From: Stenotrophomonas rhizophila
GTDB lineage: Bacteria; Pseudomonadota; Gammaproteobacteria; Xanthomonadales; Xanthomonadaceae
Direction: 5' to 3'
NCBI RefSeq assembly: GCF_020857975.1
Contig: NZ_JACWUO010000002.1
Location: forward strand, 124,001 to 188,000
DNA: 64,000 nucleotides
The stretch's first letter is position 1; each line of letters starts with the position of its first letter. This document shows, piece by piece, positions 38,774-48,798 of the stretch. A program made the translations under genes and the position numbers. The notes below the pieces were generated by a model. It did not search any database. It worked only from the letters and a program-made list of their open reading frames with translations, and had not been told where the DNA came from.

Positions 38774-39430
38774 CTACCCGGCTTCGTGGCAGTCGGCGCG
38801 GCGGACTTCTTCGACGAACTTGCGCATTTTGTAGCCGTCCTTGATGCCCGGCTCGGTCTCGATCCCGCTGGACACGTCCACGCCCCAGGGCAGGGTCGCC
38901 ACGATCGCGTCGAACACGTTGTCCGGGGTGATCCCGCCGGCCAGCAGGAACGGCCGGTGCAGGCCGGTCGGCAGGCGGGTCCAGTCGAAGGCGACCCCGG
39001 TACCGCCACCGCCCCCGGGGGCATGGCTGTCGAACAGGAATCCGGCCGCGCTGGGGAAGCGCACCTGCAGCTGGCGGGCATTGACCTCGTCACGGCCGCC
39101 CATCGCCACCGCCTTCAGGTAGGGCATGTTGAAGCTGCGGCAGAACGATTCGTCTTCCTCGCCATGGAACTGCAGCAGGGTCGGCCGCACCGTGCGCAGC
39201 ACTTCGCGCACCTCCTCCTTGCCGTTGTCGCGGAACAGCGCGACCACATCGACCATCGGCGCGATCGCCTGGCGCATCGCGCGGGCCTCGGCCGGCGCCA
39301 CCCGCCGCTTGCTGTCGCGCGCGAAGATGAAACCGACCGCATCCACGCCCAGCTCGCCGGCCAGGCGCACATCGCCGGCGCGGGTCATGCCGCAGAACTT
39401 GATACGGGTGCGATAGAAAGAGCGGCTCAT
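38774..39430 (-). CDS. trpF: Phosphoribosylanthranilate isomerase
   Basis: The third step of tryptophan synthesis: isomerises N-(5-phosphoribosyl)anthranilate by Amadori rearrangement. It has 218 residues with the catalytic base Cys13 (KFCGMTR) and acid Asp134 ([15 protein letters not shown]), and phosphate-binding [11 protein letters not shown] and [11 protein letters not shown] overlaps the truA stop by four bases, so they are cotranscribed. In many relatives trpF is followed by trpB; here the flotillin-TelA cluster and trpI lie between them. Confidence 0.96.
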   Translation of the reverse strand: MSRSFYRTRIKFCGMTRAGDVRLAGELGVDAVGFIFARDSKRRVAPAEARAMRQAIAPMVDVVALFRDNGKEEVREVLRTVRPTLLQFHGEEDESFCRSFNMPYLKAVAMGGRDEVNARQLQVRFPSAAGFLFDSHAPGGGGGTGVAFDWTRLPTGLHRPFLLAGGITPDNVFDAIVATLPWGVDVSSGIETEPGIKDGYKMRKFVEEVRRADCHEAG

Positions 39431-40200
39431 AAGGTGACCTCGGCGGGCAGTTGCCAGTTGTCGGGGTACAAGGGTCCAACGAATACCAATCCCTGCGGTG
39501 GCGCGGTCGGTCCGGCCACGGTGCGGTCGCGGCCGGCCAGCAGCTGGGCCATCCACGACACCGGTTTGTCCCCACATCCGACCAGGATCAATGAACCGAC
39601 GATATTGCGCACCATGTGATGAAGGAATGCATTGGCCTGAACGCAGACCTCCACCACCTCGTCCTGGCGGGTGACCTGGATGGCCTGCAGCTCGCGGCGG
39701 GCATGCCGGGCCTCGCACTGGATGCTGCGGAAGGCGCTGAAATCATGCTCGCCGAGCAGTGCCTGGCCGGCGGCATGCATCAAGGCCGCATCCAGCGGGC
39801 GGCGCTCCCAGCTCAGGGTCTGGCGGTTCAAGGCCGGCCGCACCGGGCGGTTGAGCAGGCGGTAGCGGTAGCGCCGGGCCCGGGCCGAGAAGCGCGCATG
39901 GAAATCCCCGGCCACCGGCACGCACCAGCGCACCGCGATTGAACGCGGCAGGCGGGTGGTGGTGCCCAGGGTCCAGCCGCGCGGGTCGCGCACGGCATCG
40001 GTGTCGAAGTGCACCACCTGGCATTGCCCGTGCACGCCGGCATCGGTACGCCCGGCGCAGGTCACCTGGATCGGCGCATCGGCCACTGAGGACAGCGCCT
40101 GCTGCAGGCTGGCCTGTACGCTGGGGCCGCCGCTGTCGCCCAGCTGCTGCCAGCCCTTGTATTCGCTGCCGTCGTATTCCACGCCCAGTGCGTAGCGCAT
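39427..40200 (-). CDS. truA: tRNA pseudouridine synthase A
   Basis: Makes pseudouridine at positions 38-40 of the tRNA anticodon stem. It has 257 residues; the catalytic Asp53 lies in [10 protein letters not shown], and [11 protein letters not shown], typical of TruA, is near residue 202. The start [11 protein letters not shown] is fixed by homology. The stop overlaps trpF, and the gene lies 47 bases after the VOC-family gene. Confidence 0.97.
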   Translation of the reverse strand: MRYALGVEYDGSEYKGWQQLGDSGGPSVQASLQQALSSVADAPIQVTCAGRTDAGVHGQCQVVHFDTDAVRDPRGWTLGTTTRLPRSIAVRWCVPVAGDFHARFSARARRYRYRLLNRPVRPALNRQTLSWERRPLDAALMHAAGQALLGEHDFSAFRSIQCEARHARRELQAIQVTRQDEVVEVCVQANAFLHHMVRNIVGSLILVGCGDKPVSWMAQLLAGRDRTVAGPTAPPQGLVFVGPLYPDNWQLPAEVTL

Positions 40201-40247
40201 GGTCAACCTCTGTAAGTCGGAAGAAACCGGCCGGGCCGGTCGGGGCA

Positions 40248-40622
40248 TCAGGCCGGGTCGCGCTCGGACCACACCGCCAGTTCATTGCCGCCCGGTTCGA
40301 GGAACTGGAAACGGCTGCCGCCGGGGAAGGAGAACACCGGTTTGAGCACGCGCCCACCGTGGGCACCGACCGCCGCCAGCAGCGGGGCCAGGTCCTGGGC
40401 GTAGATCACCAGCAGCGGCGCACCGGCCGCGCTGGTGCCGGGCGTGCCGCGGAAGAAGCCGCCCTGCAGGCGGCCATCGTCGAAGGCGGTGTAATCGGGG
40501 CCGTAGTCGACGAACGACCAGCCGAACACGGTGCTGAAGAACGCGCGGCTGGCGGCCGGATCGGTGGAGGCGAACTCCACGTAGTCCAGGCGCCGTTCAC
40601 GGTTGGCCGGACCGGCGCTCAT
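40248..40622 (-). CDS. VOC-family (glyoxalase/dioxygenase-like) protein
   Basis: A small protein of 124 residues with the beta-alpha-beta-beta-beta repeats of the vicinal oxygen chelate fold: [20 protein letters not shown] opens repeat one and [20 protein letters not shown] closes repeat two. The substrate is unknown; similar proteins are often annotated as glyoxalase/bleomycin resistance-like without proof. It overlaps the fimV stop by four bases (ATGA) and leads into truA. Confidence 0.82.
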   Translation of the reverse strand: MSAGPANRERRLDYVEFASTDPAASRAFFSTVFGWSFVDYGPDYTAFDDGRLQGGFFRGTPGTSAAGAPLLVIYAQDLAPLLAAVGAHGGRVLKPVFSFPGGSRFQFLEPGGNELAVWSERDPA

Positions 40623-42550
40623 CCCAGCCGCCCGAGCAGTTCGCGCGCCTGGGCCTGGCTGTGCGGGTCGGCGCTGCCGATCACTTCCAGCAGCAGGGTA
40701 CGCGCGGTTTCGGCATCGCCCAGGTCCAGGTAGGCGATCGCCAGCTCCAGCCGGTCGCGGCCCGGGGTGGGCTGCAGGGCGTCGGCGGCCGGCGCCTGGA
40801 CAGCAGGTTGCTCGGCGGTTTGCGCCTGGACCGGCGCATCGGCGGCATCGGAGGCATCGGCGGGGTATTCGAACACGCCACGGTAGGACGGCTGCGCGGC
40901 GGCCTGCAGGGCATGCGCCGGCGGCGCGTCGTAGGGCGCCGGTGCGGCCTCCCGGGCGTCGTGCGCGGTGTCGGCGTCGATGTCGGGGTGTACGGCCTGC
41001 GCCGCCGGTTGGCCGGGCTGCGGTTCGAGGCTGAACACCGGCTCGCGGCGCAGGCCATCGGCAGTCCACGCGGCCGGCTCGTCCGCTGCGCTGCCCACCT
41101 CCAGATCGCTGTCGGTGTCGACGGCCGGCTCCTGCTGGGCGGCCAGTTCGTCGATGAAATCGGCGGCCGGCACGGCGGCGGCCAGGCTGGCGGCATCGAG
41201 CCCATCGCGGCGCAGCGGCGGCAACGGCGAGGGTTTGCGCCTGCGCAGCAGGGCCCAACCGGCCACCAGCAGCAGCAACACGCCCAGGCCCAGCCAGTAC
41301 CAGCCGCCGCCGGCATCGCGCGCGGCCGGGGCCTGGCCCAGGCGCTGCTGCGCGGCGGCTAGGTCGCTGTCCTTCATCGCGATCAGCGATTGCTGCTGCT
41401 CTTTCAGCTTCTCCAGCTCGGACACGCGGCCACGCAGCTCCTGGATCTCGGCATCGCGGGTGGCCAGGTCTTCCTTGGCCTGGCGCAGTTGTTCGTTGCC
41501 CAGCATGTCACCCTCACTGCCGGCGGCGGTGCCGGTGGTTGTCCCTGCATTGTTGTCGGTGGCCGCGACCGCCGGGGCGATCTCCAGCCGTGCACCGCTG
41601 GCTGCGGCCGGCGCGGTGGCCGGGCCGGGGCTGGCGGCTACGCCGCTGCTGGCCGGCTGCGGAATCGCCGCGCGCGCCTGGCGCCACTGCGCGGTGTGTT
41701 CGCGCACCATCGCCGCCGCCTCGCCGGCATCGATCGCCGCAGCATCGGCACTGCCGGGGCTGCGCAGCACCGCGCCCTGCTTGAGCAGGTTGACGTTGCC
41801 GCGGATGAATGCCTCCGGATTGGCGCGCAGCAGCGCGATCATCGCCTGGTTGCGATTGATGCCCTGCTCGCGCGCCAGGTTGCCCGCCAGTTGGGACAAG
41901 GTCTGGCCGCGCTGCACGGTAACGCTGCCATCGGCAGCCACCGTTGGTGCTGGCGCCGCTGCGCGTGGTGCGCTGTTGCGCGGCACGGCCGGCACACTCG
42001 GCGCGGGCGCCGCAGCAACCGCGGCAGGCGCGTCCGTCGGCCCGGCAGGCGCAGGGTCGGGCTCGCGCACGATGGCATTGGACATCGCCCCGGCCGGGGC
42101 GACGATCTCCGGTTCGGCCACGGCCAGCGCGCTGTTGGGCGCATCGATCAGGGCCGAATATTCGCGGACCAGGCGGCCCTGGCCCCAATCGGCTTCGATC
42201 AGGAAATTCAGCGACGGCGTGGTGACCGGCGCCTGGGTGCTGACCCGCACCACCGCCCTGCCCTGCGCATTGCGGGTGAGTTCGAACTGCAGCTCGCTGA
42301 CCAGGCCGGCCGGGCGCTCCAGCCCGACCCGGGCAAAGGTGACCGGCGAGGCCAGCGCCACCCGCAGGTTTTCCAGTTCGGACGGATCGGCCGAGATCAC
42401 CGGAATTTCGGCCAGCAACGGCTGGCCAGGTTTGGACAGGACCCGGATATCGCCCAGGCCCAGGGCCATGGCCGAGCTGCTGGCCAGGGCCAGCAGCAGG
42501 GTCGACACATACTTGAGCGGGCGCATGGCGCCCGGAGCCCGTTTGTTCAT
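40619..42550 (-). CDS. fimV: FimV-family pilus assembly / polar hub protein
   Basis: A 643-residue inner-membrane protein linked in relatives to type IV pilus function, twitching and polar organisation. A signal peptide (to about residue 33, ending SSAMA) leads to the FimV N-terminal region LGLGDIRVLSKPGQPLLAEI. A LysM peptidoglycan-binding domain follows (about 205-260), then a coiled coil (about 345-395), one transmembrane helix (about 414-436) and an acidic cytoplasmic tail ending in the FimV C-terminal motif DRLELAIAYLDLGDAETART. It is shorter than Pseudomonas FimV. TATATT lies about 15-20 bases before the ATG and may be its -10 box. Confidence 0.92.
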   Translation of the reverse strand: MNKRAPGAMRPLKYVSTLLLALASSSAMALGLGDIRVLSKPGQPLLAEIPVISADPSELENLRVALASPVTFARVGLERPAGLVSELQFELTRNAQGRAVVRVSTQAPVTTPSLNFLIEADWGQGRLVREYSALIDAPNSALAVAEPEIVAPAGAMSNAIVREPDPAPAGPTDAPAAVAAAPAPSVPAVPRNSAPRAAAPAPTVAADGSVTVQRGQTLSQLAGNLAREQGINRNQAMIALLRANPEAFIRGNVNLLKQGAVLRSPGSADAAAIDAGEAAAMVREHTAQWRQARAAIPQPASSGVAASPGPATAPAAASGARLEIAPAVAATDNNAGTTTGTAAGSEGDMLGNEQLRQAKEDLATRDAEIQELRGRVSELEKLKEQQQSLIAMKDSDLAAAQQRLGQAPAARDAGGGWYWLGLGVLLLLVAGWALLRRRKPSPLPPLRRDGLDAASLAAAVPAADFIDELAAQQEPAVDTDSDLEVGSAADEPAAWTADGLRREPVFSLEPQPGQPAAQAVHPDIDADTAHDAREAAPAPYDAPPAHALQAAAQPSYRGVFEYPADASDAADAPVQAQTAEQPAVQAPAADALQPTPGRDRLELAIAYLDLGDAETARTLLLEVIGSADPHSQAQARELLGRLG

Positions 42551-42599
42551 GGCGGCCAATATAACGGCTCCCCCCGTGATCGGCGATGATTGAATGCAG

Positions 42600-42629
42600 G
42601 CGCCGATGGCATCCCCATGCCATCGGCGC
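42600..42629 (-). terminator. Hairpin after asd
   Basis: A perfect 13-bp stem (GCGCCGATGGCAT / ATGCCATCGGCGC) with a CCCC loop lies seven bases past the asd stop on the minus strand. No T run follows, but its length and position suggest an end-of-transcript structure. Confidence 0.5.
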
Positions 42630-42636
42630 GCGGCGA

Positions 42637-43662
42637 TCAGCCTTCGGCGGCGACCAGTTCGGCCAGCTGCACGGCGTTGAGCGCGGCACCCTTGCGGATG
42701 TTGTCCGAGACGATCCACAGGTTCAGGCCGTGCGGGTGCGAGAGATCCTCGCGGATGCGGCCCACGTACACCGCATCGTTGCCGGAGGCATGGGTGACCG
42801 GGGTCGGGTAACCGCCGGCCTCGTGCCTGTCCACCACTTCCACGCCCGGCGAGCGCGACAGCAGTTCGCGCGCGGCATCCGGGGTGACCTTGTCGCGGGT
42901 TTCGATGGTGACCGCTTCGGAATGGCCGTAGAACACCGGCACGCGCACGGCGGTGGGGTTCACCAGGATGCTGTCGTCGCCGAGGATCTTGCGGGTCTCC
43001 CAGACCAGCTTCATTTCTTCCTTGGTGAAGCCGTTGTCCAGGAAGTCGTCGATGTGCGGGATCAGGTTAAAGGCGATCTGCACCGGGAAACGCTGCGGGT
43101 CGATCTGCTGGAAGCTGAGCAGCTGGCCGGTCTGCTTGCCCAGTTCCTCCAGCGCCGAACGCCCGCCACCGGACACCGACTGGTAGGTAGCCACGTTGAT
43201 GCGCACGATGCCGTACTGGCGGTGCAGCGGCGCCAGCGCCACCAGCATCTGCATGGTCGAGCAGTTCGGGTTGGCGATGATCCCGCGCGGACGCTTGCCG
43301 ATCGCCTCCGGGTTCACTTCGGAGACCACCAGCGGCACGTCATCGTCGTAACGGAACGCCGAGGAGTTGTCGATCACCACCGCACCGGCGGCGGCGAACT
43401 TCGGGGCGAATTCCTTGGACACGCTGCCGCCGGCGGAGAACAGCGCGATGTCCACGCCGGCCGGGTCGAAATCGGCCAGGTCCTGCACCTTGACCTTGCT
43501 GCCCTGGTAGTCGATCTCACCGCCAGCCGAGCGCGAGGAGGCCAGCACGGTCAGGGTGCCGATCGGGAAGTTGCGCTCGGCCAGGATGGCCAGCATGGTT
43601 TCGCCTACCGCACCGGTGGCACCGACGACAGCGACGTGGAAACAACGATCTGGATTGTTCAT
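42637..43662 (-). CDS. asd: Aspartate-semialdehyde dehydrogenase
   Basis: Reduces beta-aspartyl phosphate with NADPH to aspartate semialdehyde, the branch point for lysine, diaminopimelate, threonine and methionine. It has 341 residues: the NADP loop VVGATGAVGETM at the N-terminus, the nucleophile Cys134 in ANPNCSTMQ and the substrate-binding region around GHSEAVTIET. Four short palindromes crowd its upstream region (43681-43818). In relatives asd precedes fimV and truA, as here. Confidence 0.97.
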   Translation of the reverse strand: MNNPDRCFHVAVVGATGAVGETMLAILAERNFPIGTLTVLASSRSAGGEIDYQGSKVKVQDLADFDPAGVDIALFSAGGSVSKEFAPKFAAAGAVVIDNSSAFRYDDDVPLVVSEVNPEAIGKRPRGIIANPNCSTMQMLVALAPLHRQYGIVRINVATYQSVSGGGRSALEELGKQTGQLLSFQQIDPQRFPVQIAFNLIPHIDDFLDNGFTKEEMKLVWETRKILGDDSILVNPTAVRVPVFYGHSEAVTIETRDKVTPDAARELLSRSPGVEVVDRHEAGGYPTPVTHASGNDAVYVGRIREDLSHPHGLNLWIVSDNIRKGAALNAVQLAELVAAEG

Positions 43663-43680
43663 GGGAACCTCTTGTTGGGG

Positions 43681-43818
43681 GTACCGACCAGCGGTCGGTA
43701 GCGGCCGTGCCTTGTGGATGTGTACCCACCAACGGTGGGTACCTGCCGAAATCTGATTGCGTGTGTACCCACCAACGGTGGGTACCGGAATGCTTGTCTG
43801 CCAACCAACGGTTGGTAG
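43681..43818. repeat. Cluster of four GTAC/GTAG short palindromes
   Basis: Units of about 20 bases: 43681-43701 (ends GGTAG), 43722-43742 and 43765-43785 (identical, GTACCCACC-AACG-GTGGGTAC) and 43800-43818 (CCAACCAACGGTTGGTAG). They occupy most of the 203-base gap between asd and the hydroxyacid dehydrogenase gene, where an asd promoter must also lie. I found no clear promoter there. Confidence 0.85.
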
Positions 43819-43865
43819 CTGCCACGGGCTGGGTTCGGGGAACCTCGCAACGGGGGCGCGGTTCC

Positions 43866-44921
43866 CTATCGTTTTGCGTCGTCGGTTTTCTTGGCGACCG
43901 CGCCCGCAGCGCCGGCCAGGGCGGCGTTCACGGCGTCGGCGTTGATCGCGCTCGGGGGGTTGCCGGCATCGGGGCCCTTGCCCAGCGCGGCAACCAGGTT
44001 GTCCACCGCCAGCTGCACCATCGCCCGGCGCGTGGCCTGGCTGGCACTGCCGATATGCGGGGTCAGCACGATGTTGCGCAGGGCCAGCAGTTCCGGGCGT
44101 ATGTTCGGTTCGCCTTCGAACACGTCCAGGCCGGCCGCGGCCAGGCGGCCGTTGGCCAGGGCATCGGCCAGCGCCAGCTCATCGACGATGCCGCCCCGGG
44201 CGATGTTGACCAGGGTGGCGGTGGGCTTCATCCGGGCCAGCGCGGCGGCATCGATGATGTGGTGCGAGCTGGCGTTGTAGGGCAGCACCAGCAGCAGGTG
44301 GTCGGCCTGGGCCAGCAGCGTGTCCAGGTCCACGTACTGCGCGCCGACCTCGGCCTCGGTGGCCTGCGGCAGGCGCGAGCGGTTGTGGTACAGCACGCGC
44401 ATGCCGAAGCCCAGCGCGCCGCGGCGGGCAATGCCCTGCCCGATCCGGCCCATGCCGAGGATGCCCAGCGTGCTGCCGTGGATATCGGCGCCGAGCATGG
44501 TCTGGAACGACCACTGGCCCCACTGCCCTTCGCGCAGCCAGCGTTCGGCCTCGGTGATGCGCCGGGCGGTAGCCATCAGCAGCGCAAAGCCGAGATCGGC
44601 GGTGGTTTCGGTCAGCACATCGGGGGTGTTGCTGGCCAGGATGCCGGCGGCGCTGAGCGCGTCGACATCCAGGTTGTTGTAGCCCACGCCGACGTTGGCG
44701 ATCGCGCGCAGCCGCGGGGCCGCGGCGATCTCTGCCGCGCCTATGCGTTCGTTGAGGGTGATCAACGCGCCATCGACGTCGGCCAGTTGTTCGGCCAGCT
44801 GCTGCGGGGTGTAAGCGGTGACCTCGCCGGTGGTGGTCAGGTCGAAATGCTGCCCAAGCGGTTCGACGACGTCGTCGAACAGCGGTTGGCTGACCCAGAC
44901 CCTGGGGCGCCGATCACCCAT
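43866..44921 (-). CDS. D-isomer-specific 2-hydroxyacid dehydrogenase (glyoxylate/hydroxypyruvate reductase-like)
   Basis: An NAD(P)-dependent dehydrogenase of 351 residues. The Rossmann loop [15 protein letters not shown] is near residue 155, and the catalytic set is visible: Arg in [10 protein letters not shown], Glu in DVFEGEP and His in LTPHIGSAS. The segment [13 protein letters not shown] is typical of the glyoxylate reductase/gluconate-type branch, so the substrate is probably glyoxylate, hydroxypyruvate or 2-ketogluconate; sequence does not decide. An Ala-rich tail of about 30 residues follows the catalytic domain. ATG at 44921 overlaps the aroC stop by eight bases. Confidence 0.88.
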   Translation of the reverse strand: MGDRRPRVWVSQPLFDDVVEPLGQHFDLTTTGEVTAYTPQQLAEQLADVDGALITLNERIGAAEIAAAPRLRAIANVGVGYNNLDVDALSAAGILASNTPDVLTETTADLGFALLMATARRITEAERWLREGQWGQWSFQTMLGADIHGSTLGILGMGRIGQGIARRGALGFGMRVLYHNRSRLPQATEAEVGAQYVDLDTLLAQADHLLLVLPYNASSHHIIDAAALARMKPTATLVNIARGGIVDELALADALANGRLAAAGLDVFEGEPNIRPELLALRNIVLTPHIGSASQATRRAMVQLAVDNLVAALGKGPDAGNPPSAINADAVNAALAGAAGAVAKKTDDAKR

Positions 44922-46017
44922 CGATGCTGCCCGGGATGCGCGGCGTGATCTCACCGACATCGCCGCACTGCGCGCGGTGGCGCAGGGCCTGGTCCATCAG
45001 CACCAGGGCCATCATCGCCTCGGCGATCGGGGCGGCGCGGATGCCCACGCAGGGGTCGTGGCGGCCGGTGGTGACCACTTCCACCGCCGCGCCGCTGGCG
45101 TCCACGGTGGCACCGGGCAGGCGCAGGCTGGAGGTGGGCTTGAGCACGATCGAGGCGGTGACCTGCTGGCCGGTGGAGATGCCGCCGAGGATGCCGCCGG
45201 CGTGGTTGCTGGCAAAGCCTGCCGGGCTGATCAGGTCGCGGTGCTCGGTGCCAAGCTGGGCGACGCTGGCGAAGCCGTCGCCGATCTCCACGCCCTTGAC
45301 CGCGTTGATGCTCATCAGCGCGGCTGCCAGTTCGCCATCGAGCTTGCCGTAGATCGGTTCGCCCCAGCCGGGCGGCACGCCGTCGGCGACCACGTTGACG
45401 CGCGCGCCGACCGAGTCGCCGGACTTGCGCAGCGCGTCCATATAACTTTCCAGCGCGGGCACCTGTGCGGCGACCGGCCAGAAGAACGGGTTGTCCTCCA
45501 CCGCCGACCAGTCGTGCCCGGTCGGGGTGATGCTGCCCAGCTGGGCGAGGTAACCGCGCACGGTGACGCCATGACGCTGCTGCAGCCACTTCTTGGCGAT
45601 CACCCCGGCTGCCACGCGCATGGTGGTTTCGCGGGCCGAGGAGCGGCCGCCACCGCGCGGGTCGCGGATGCCGTATTTCTGCCAGTAGCTGTAGTCGGCA
45701 TGGCCGGGGCGGAACTGCTGGGCGATGTTGCTGTAATCCTTGCTGCGCTGGTCGGTGTTGCGGATCAGCAGCGCGATCGGGGTACCGGTGGTGCGCCCTT
45801 CGTAGACGCCGGACAGGATTTCGATCTCGTCCGCTTCGCGCCGTGCCGAGGTATGCCGGCTCTTGCCGGTGGCGCGGCGCTGCAGGTCGTGGGCGAACTC
45901 GTCGGCGCCGATCTCCAGCCCCGGCGGGCAGCCGTCGATCACGCAGCCGATCGCCGGACCGTGCGATTCGCCGAAGGTGGTGACGGTCAGCAGTCTGCCG
46001 AAACTGTTGGAACTCAC
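44914..46017 (-). CDS. aroC: Chorismate synthase
   Basis: Last step of the shikimate pathway: converts EPSP to chorismate using reduced FMN. It has 367 residues with the family signatures [57 protein letters not shown] and [17 protein letters not shown]. The start is GTG at 46017 (then SSNSFGRLL), overlapping the prmB stop as GTGA. prmB-aroC is a common pair in proteobacteria. Confidence 0.97.
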   Translation of the reverse strand: MSSNSFGRLLTVTTFGESHGPAIGCVIDGCPPGLEIGADEFAHDLQRRATGKSRHTSARREADEIEILSGVYEGRTTGTPIALLIRNTDQRSKDYSNIAQQFRPGHADYSYWQKYGIRDPRGGGRSSARETTMRVAAGVIAKKWLQQRHGVTVRGYLAQLGSITPTGHDWSAVEDNPFFWPVAAQVPALESYMDALRKSGDSVGARVNVVADGVPPGWGEPIYGKLDGELAAALMSINAVKGVEIGDGFASVAQLGTEHRDLISPAGFASNHAGGILGGISTGQQVTASIVLKPTSSLRLPGATVDASGAAVEVVTTGRHDPCVGIRAAPIAEAMMALVLMDQALRHRAQCGDVGEITPRIPGSIDG

Positions 46018-46943
46018 GGCCGCTGCGCCGCCAGCTCGGTGATGCGGGCGCTGTGGGCGATCAGTTCGCGGCATTCGACCGCGAAGATGCCCATCTGGCC
46101 GACCTTGAACTCGATCCAGGCGAAGTCGATTTCCGGCAGCAGCTTGATCAGGTGCTGTTCGGATTCGCCCACTTCGCAGATCAGCAGGCCGTCTTCGCTG
46201 AGGTGCAGCGGGGCGTCGCGCAGGATCTTCAGCACCAGGTCCAGCCCATCGGGACCGGCACGCAGGCCCATGTCCGGCTCGTAGGAGTACTCCTGCGGCA
46301 GGGCGTCGGTCTCATCGTTGGTGACGTAGGGCGGATTGGTGACGATCAGGTCGTAATGGCGGCCGGTGAGGCCGTTGAACAGGTCGGACTTGAGCAGGGT
46401 GACGTTGTGCGCCTGCAGGCGTTCCTTGTTCTCCTGCGCCAGGGCCAGGGCGTCGTCGCTGAGGTCCACGCCGTCCACTTCCCAGTTGGGGTAGTAGTGG
46501 CCGATGGCGATGGCGATGCAGCCCGAGCCGGTGCACAGGTCCAGCGCGCGATGCACGTCGCGGCCGGCCAGCCAGGGCTCGAAACCGGTTTCGATCAGCT
46601 CGGCGATCGGCGAGCGCGGCACCAGCGCGCGGCGGTCGCTCTTGAAGCTGAGGCCGGCGAACCAGGCCTCGCCGGTGAGGTAGGCGGCGGGCAGGCGCTC
46701 GTTGATGCGGCGCTCGAACAGGGCCAGCACCTCGGTCTTTTCCGGGGTGGTGACGCGGGCGGCGCCATAGGCCGGGCCGAGGTCGTGCGGCAGTTGCAGG
46801 CTGTGCAGCACCAGCTGGGTGGCTTCGTCCAGGGCATTGTCGTAGCTGTGCCCGAAGGTCAGCCCGGCGGCGTTGAAACGGCTGGTGCCGTAGCGGATCA
46901 GGTCGATGATCGTATGGAGTTCGGCGGCCGTTTCGGCAGTCAT
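46014..46943 (-). CDS. prmB: 50S ribosomal protein uL3 glutamine methyltransferase
   Basis: A SAM-dependent methyltransferase that modifies Gln150 of ribosomal protein L3 in E. coli. It has 309 residues: SAM motif [18 protein letters not shown] near residue 137 and the catalytic NPPYVT near residue 206. The N-terminal helical domain and the linkage to aroC favour PrmB over PrmC. The start [11 protein letters not shown] is at the point where homology begins; a perfect TATAAT box lies 29 bases upstream. Confidence 0.93.
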   Translation of the reverse strand: MTAETAAELHTIIDLIRYGTSRFNAAGLTFGHSYDNALDEATQLVLHSLQLPHDLGPAYGAARVTTPEKTEVLALFERRINERLPAAYLTGEAWFAGLSFKSDRRALVPRSPIAELIETGFEPWLAGRDVHRALDLCTGSGCIAIAIGHYYPNWEVDGVDLSDDALALAQENKERLQAHNVTLLKSDLFNGLTGRHYDLIVTNPPYVTNDETDALPQEYSYEPDMGLRAGPDGLDLVLKILRDAPLHLSEDGLLICEVGESEQHLIKLLPEIDFAWIEFKVGQMGIFAVECRELIAHSARITELAAQRP

Positions 46944-46971
46944 GGCAAGGCAACAGACAAAGTGGCCCTCG

Positions 46972-46977
46972 ATTATA
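46972..46977 (-). promoter_or_regulatory. prmB: Probable -10 box for prmB
   Basis: TATAAT on the minus strand, a perfect consensus, 29 bases before the prmB ATG. The -35 region is weak in this GC-rich stretch. It would drive prmB-aroC and probably the hydroxyacid dehydrogenase. Confidence 0.5.
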
Positions 46978-47074
46978 GGCGACCCCATGCCAGCCAGCAT
47001 CCGTTGCAGAAGAAACAGGCGGTGGGGGCCTGAAGCCAGAGCCTGAAAGCAACAGCAGCTGCCCGGTCTTCCAT

Positions 47075-47096
47075 GGGTGGGGGTACTGGGGGTGGG
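47075..47096 (+). other. Predicted G-quadruplex motif
   Basis: Four G runs (3, 5, 5 and 3 bases) separated by loops of 1, 4 and 1 bases, which meets the usual G3+ N1-7 rule. It lies in the 287-base gap between the divergent prmB and SCO1-family genes. The gap also holds a GTTGCC/TTTGCC-rich stretch, then a CA-rich stretch; no gene is seen there. Confidence 0.55.
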
Positions 47097-47230
47097 TTGG
47101 CGGTTGTTGCCGTTGCCCCTGTCTTTGGCTTTGCCTTTGGCCTGGAAGAAGAAACCCGCAAACCCCCAAAACAACCACCCAGGCCGCCGCCACCCCTATC
47201 ATGGTGGCCCCATCCGGGAACGGGCTTTCC

Positions 47231-47881
47231 ATGTTCAATCGCAATGTCGGCATCATCCTGCTCATCGCGCTGGCGGCCGGGCTGGGCCTGGTCGTGGCCC
47301 AGAAGGTGTTCGCCCCGGCGCCGGCCGGCGACCGGCCGGCCACCGAATCGATCACCTTCTACCCCCAGGCCCGGCCGCTGCCGGACTTCAATCTCGGCCA
47401 GTCCGACGGCACCCGCCTGATCCCGGGCGAACTCAAGGGCCACTGGACCCTGGTGTTCCTGGGCTTCACGTTCTGCCCGGACGTCTGCCCGACCACCCTG
47501 GCCGACCTGGCCCAGGCCCAGAAGCAGTGGGAGGCCCAGCCCGAAAGCCTGCGCCCGCGCCTGGTGTTCATCTCCGTGGACCCCGAGCGCGACACTCCCG
47601 CCCGGCTCGGCGAGTACGTGCATGCCTTCCACAAGGACACCCTGGCCGCCACCGCCGACATTCCCTCGCTGGAGCGCTTCGCCACCTCGCTGGGTTTCGT
47701 CTTCCAGAAGGTGCCCGGCAAGCATTTTGATGAGAATCCCGAGGACTACACCCTCGAACATTCGGCCAGCCTGGCCGTGCTCGACCCGGACGGCAAGCTC
47801 GCCGGCCTGATCCGCCCCCCCTTCAATGCGCAGGCCATTGCCCGCGACCTGCAGACGCTGACCGAGAAATCCGCACCATGA
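47231..47881 (+). CDS. SCO1/SenC/PrrC-family copper chaperone
   Basis: A membrane-anchored, thioredoxin-fold protein of 216 residues that delivers copper to cytochrome oxidase CuA or acts as a redox chaperone. A single N-terminal helix (7-24) anchors it with the domain in the periplasm. The copper ligands Cys82 and Cys86 (CPDVC) and His177 (LEHSAS) are all present. The ATG at 47231 is preferred because the signal anchor starts there. It overlaps psd by four bases (ATGA), an unusual partner. Confidence 0.92.
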   Translation: MFNRNVGIILLIALAAGLGLVVAQKVFAPAPAGDRPATESITFYPQARPLPDFNLGQSDGTRLIPGELKGHWTLVFLGFTFCPDVCPTTLADLAQAQKQWEAQPESLRPRLVFISVDPERDTPARLGEYVHAFHKDTLAATADIPSLERFATSLGFVFQKVPGKHFDENPEDYTLEHSASLAVLDPDGKLAGLIRPPFNAQAIARDLQTLTEKSAP

Positions 47882-48720
47882 GCCTGACCACCACGCTGAG
47901 CTACGCCCTGCCGCACCGCCTGCTGTCCTCGATGGCGCGCCGGCTCGCGTATTCCAGCAACCCGCGGATCTCGCGCTGGCTGATCGACACCGTCACCGCC
48001 AAGTTCGGCGTCAACCTGGCCGAGGCGGCCAACCCCGATCCGCGCAGCTACGCCACCTTCAACCAGTTCTTCACCCGCGCCCTCAAACCCGGCGCCCGCG
48101 TGCCCGCGCCCGACCCGCGCACCCTGGTGATGCCCGCCGATGGCCGCATCAGCCAGCTCGGCGCGATCGAGGACGGCCGCATCTTCCAGGCCAAGGGCCA
48201 GTCGTTCACCGCCGCCGAACTGCTCGGCGATGCCGGCGACGCCGAGGTCTTCCACCACGGCCTGTTCGCCACCGTGTACCTGTCGCCCAAGGACTACCAC
48301 CGCGTGCACATGCCGTGGACCGGCACCCTGCGCGAAACCGTGCACGTGCCCGGCCGGCTGTTCAGCGTCGGCCCGGCCGCGGTCAACACCGTGCCCGGCC
48401 TGTTCGCCCGCAACGAGCGCCTGGTCTGCCACTTCGACACCGATTTCGGCCCGATGGTGTCGGTGATGGTCGGCGCGCTGCTGGTATCCGGTGTGGAAAC
48501 GGTGTGGGGCGGTGAAGAGATCCCGGCCTACGGCGATACGATCACGCGCAAGGATTACCGCGGCAAGGGGATCACGTTGGAACGGTTTGCCGAGATGGCC
48601 CGCTTCAACTACGGCTCCACCGTGATCATCCTGCTGCCGCCGGGCGTGGCCGACTTCGCCCCGCACCTGGATGCCGAGCATGCCGTGCAGCTGGGGCAGC
48701 CGCTGGCTACCCTGAAGTGA
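47878..48720 (+). CDS. psd: Phosphatidylserine decarboxylase proenzyme
   Basis: Makes phosphatidylethanolamine from phosphatidylserine at the inner membrane. The 280-residue proenzyme self-cleaves within a GST motif to give a pyruvoyl group; here the site is YGST, Gly246-Ser247, where most bacterial enzymes have LGST. Other landmarks are [11 protein letters not shown] and [16 protein letters not shown]. Its start overlaps the SCO gene stop, and a bidirectional terminator lies about 210 bases downstream. Confidence 0.96.
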   Translation: MSLTTTLSYALPHRLLSSMARRLAYSSNPRISRWLIDTVTAKFGVNLAEAANPDPRSYATFNQFFTRALKPGARVPAPDPRTLVMPADGRISQLGAIEDGRIFQAKGQSFTAAELLGDAGDAEVFHHGLFATVYLSPKDYHRVHMPWTGTLRETVHVPGRLFSVGPAAVNTVPGLFARNERLVCHFDTDFGPMVSVMVGALLVSGVETVWGGEEIPAYGDTITRKDYRGKGITLERFAEMARFNYGSTVIILLPPGVADFAPHLDAEHAVQLGQPLATLK

Positions 48721-48798
48721 TTCGGGCGGGCTGATCATGGCGCGTGGCGAGGCGCTCATCGTCACGGCGCTCGCGACGTTGCGCTGACCGATGCCCGG

